Assembly: GCA_024653225.1 (NCBI GenBank)
Contig: JANLGA010000001.1
Coordinates: 18,590-58,666 of the forward strand
Direction of reading: 5' to 3'
DNA from: Bacillota bacterium
GTDB taxonomy: Bacteria; Bacillota; Sulfobacillia; JABLXB01
DNA length: 40,077 nucleotides
Numbering within the stretch: position 1 is the first letter of the stretch; each line of letters starts with the position of its first letter. The notes below the pieces were generated by a model, which saw nothing but the letters and a program-made list of their open reading frames with translations, did not search any database and had not been told where the DNA came from. The position numbers and the translations under genes were made by a program. Of the stretch, positions 39,996 to 40,077 are shown in pieces.

Positions 39996-40077
39996 TCCCA
40001 CGGGAAGGATCGGCCGCCCGAACCGCGGGGCCGGCGGATGCGCCTGGAAGTGGAGCCCGGCGATCCGGGGCCCGGCG
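39993..40077 (+). CDS. Possible 5' end of a further gene (cut by window end)
   Basis: TTG 39993 follows GGGGTGAT by a short spacer and the frame stays open for 28 codons to the window end (SHGKDRPPEPRGRRMRLEVE). The fragment is too short to identify; an internal ATG at 40038 is an alternative start. Confidence 0.3.
   Translation, partial: MSHGKDRPPEPRGRRMRLEVEPGDPGPG

Noticed and set aside
1..40077. CRISPR arrays, tRNA or rRNA genes, insertion sequences and phage genes
   Set aside because: None was seen: no regularly spaced repeats, cloverleaf sequences, transposase or recombinase motifs in any frame.

Overview
The window is 40 kb of GC-rich bacterial chromosome with dense, mostly operonic genes, AGGAGG-type ribosome binding sites and frequent GTG/TTG starts. 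A T-box leader before alaS, an IreB-RuvX-DUF1292 neighbourhood, two S-layer-homology (SLH) proteins and a piece of the sporulation sigma factor SigK point to an endospore-forming member of the Bacillota. A class V (archaeal-type) fructose-bisphosphate aldolase/phosphatase suggests a deep-branching, possibly thermophilic lineage. I cannot name the genus. No rRNA, tRNA, CRISPR array, transposase or phage gene is visible.

Layout. 1-5313: the 3' part of a giant secreted beta-helix protein anchored by three SLH domains. 5408-14731 (minus): one branched-chain amino acid operon, transcribed leuA-leuC-leuD-leuB-ilvD-ilvB-ilvN-ilvC, with ATGA-type stop/start overlaps at most junctions; leuD carries a frameshift, and ilvN runs 116 bases into ilvC. 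14732-15454: a non-coding divergent control region holding a large leader hairpin before leuA and a textbook promoter plus T-box leader before alaS. 15455-22249 (plus): alaS, ireB, rhomboid protease, class V FBP aldolase/phosphatase, aldo-keto reductase-ferredoxin fusion, ruvX, DUF1292. 22349-26538: mltG (minus), an NAD-dependent sugar epimerase (plus), an orphan solute-binding lipoprotein (minus) and a QueG-like iron-sulfur protein (minus). 26788-28938: a second SLH protein with six tandem beta repeats. 29013-31890 (minus): aminotransferase, birA and bioY, with a BirA-type operator over the bioY promoter. 32108-37747 (plus): murJ, a class B penicillin-binding protein, an EamA transporter and an unrecognised conserved-looking 426-residue protein. 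37895-39930: the N-terminal half of sigK, then pckA with its own promoter.

How the genes work together. The leu/ilv operon encodes every leucine-specific step plus the shared acetolactate-to-ketoacid steps of valine and isoleucine synthesis, but no ilvA/cimA or ilvE, although the aminotransferase at 30679-31890 might transaminate. The class V FBP aldolase/phosphatase and PEP carboxykinase are two gluconeogenic control steps. AlaS, IreB, RuvX, DUF1292 and MltG form a neighbourhood common in Bacillota, here split by three metabolic or membrane genes. MurJ, the class B PBP and MltG act on peptidoglycan, and both SLH proteins probably sit on the cell surface.

The most striking feature is sigK. 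Homology to SigK stops after codon 115, at the position where the skin element interrupts sigK in Bacillus subtilis, and the pckA promoter begins about 45 bases later. Either the window enters a skin-like intervening element whose first gene is pckA, or sigK was truncated by a rearrangement at this site.
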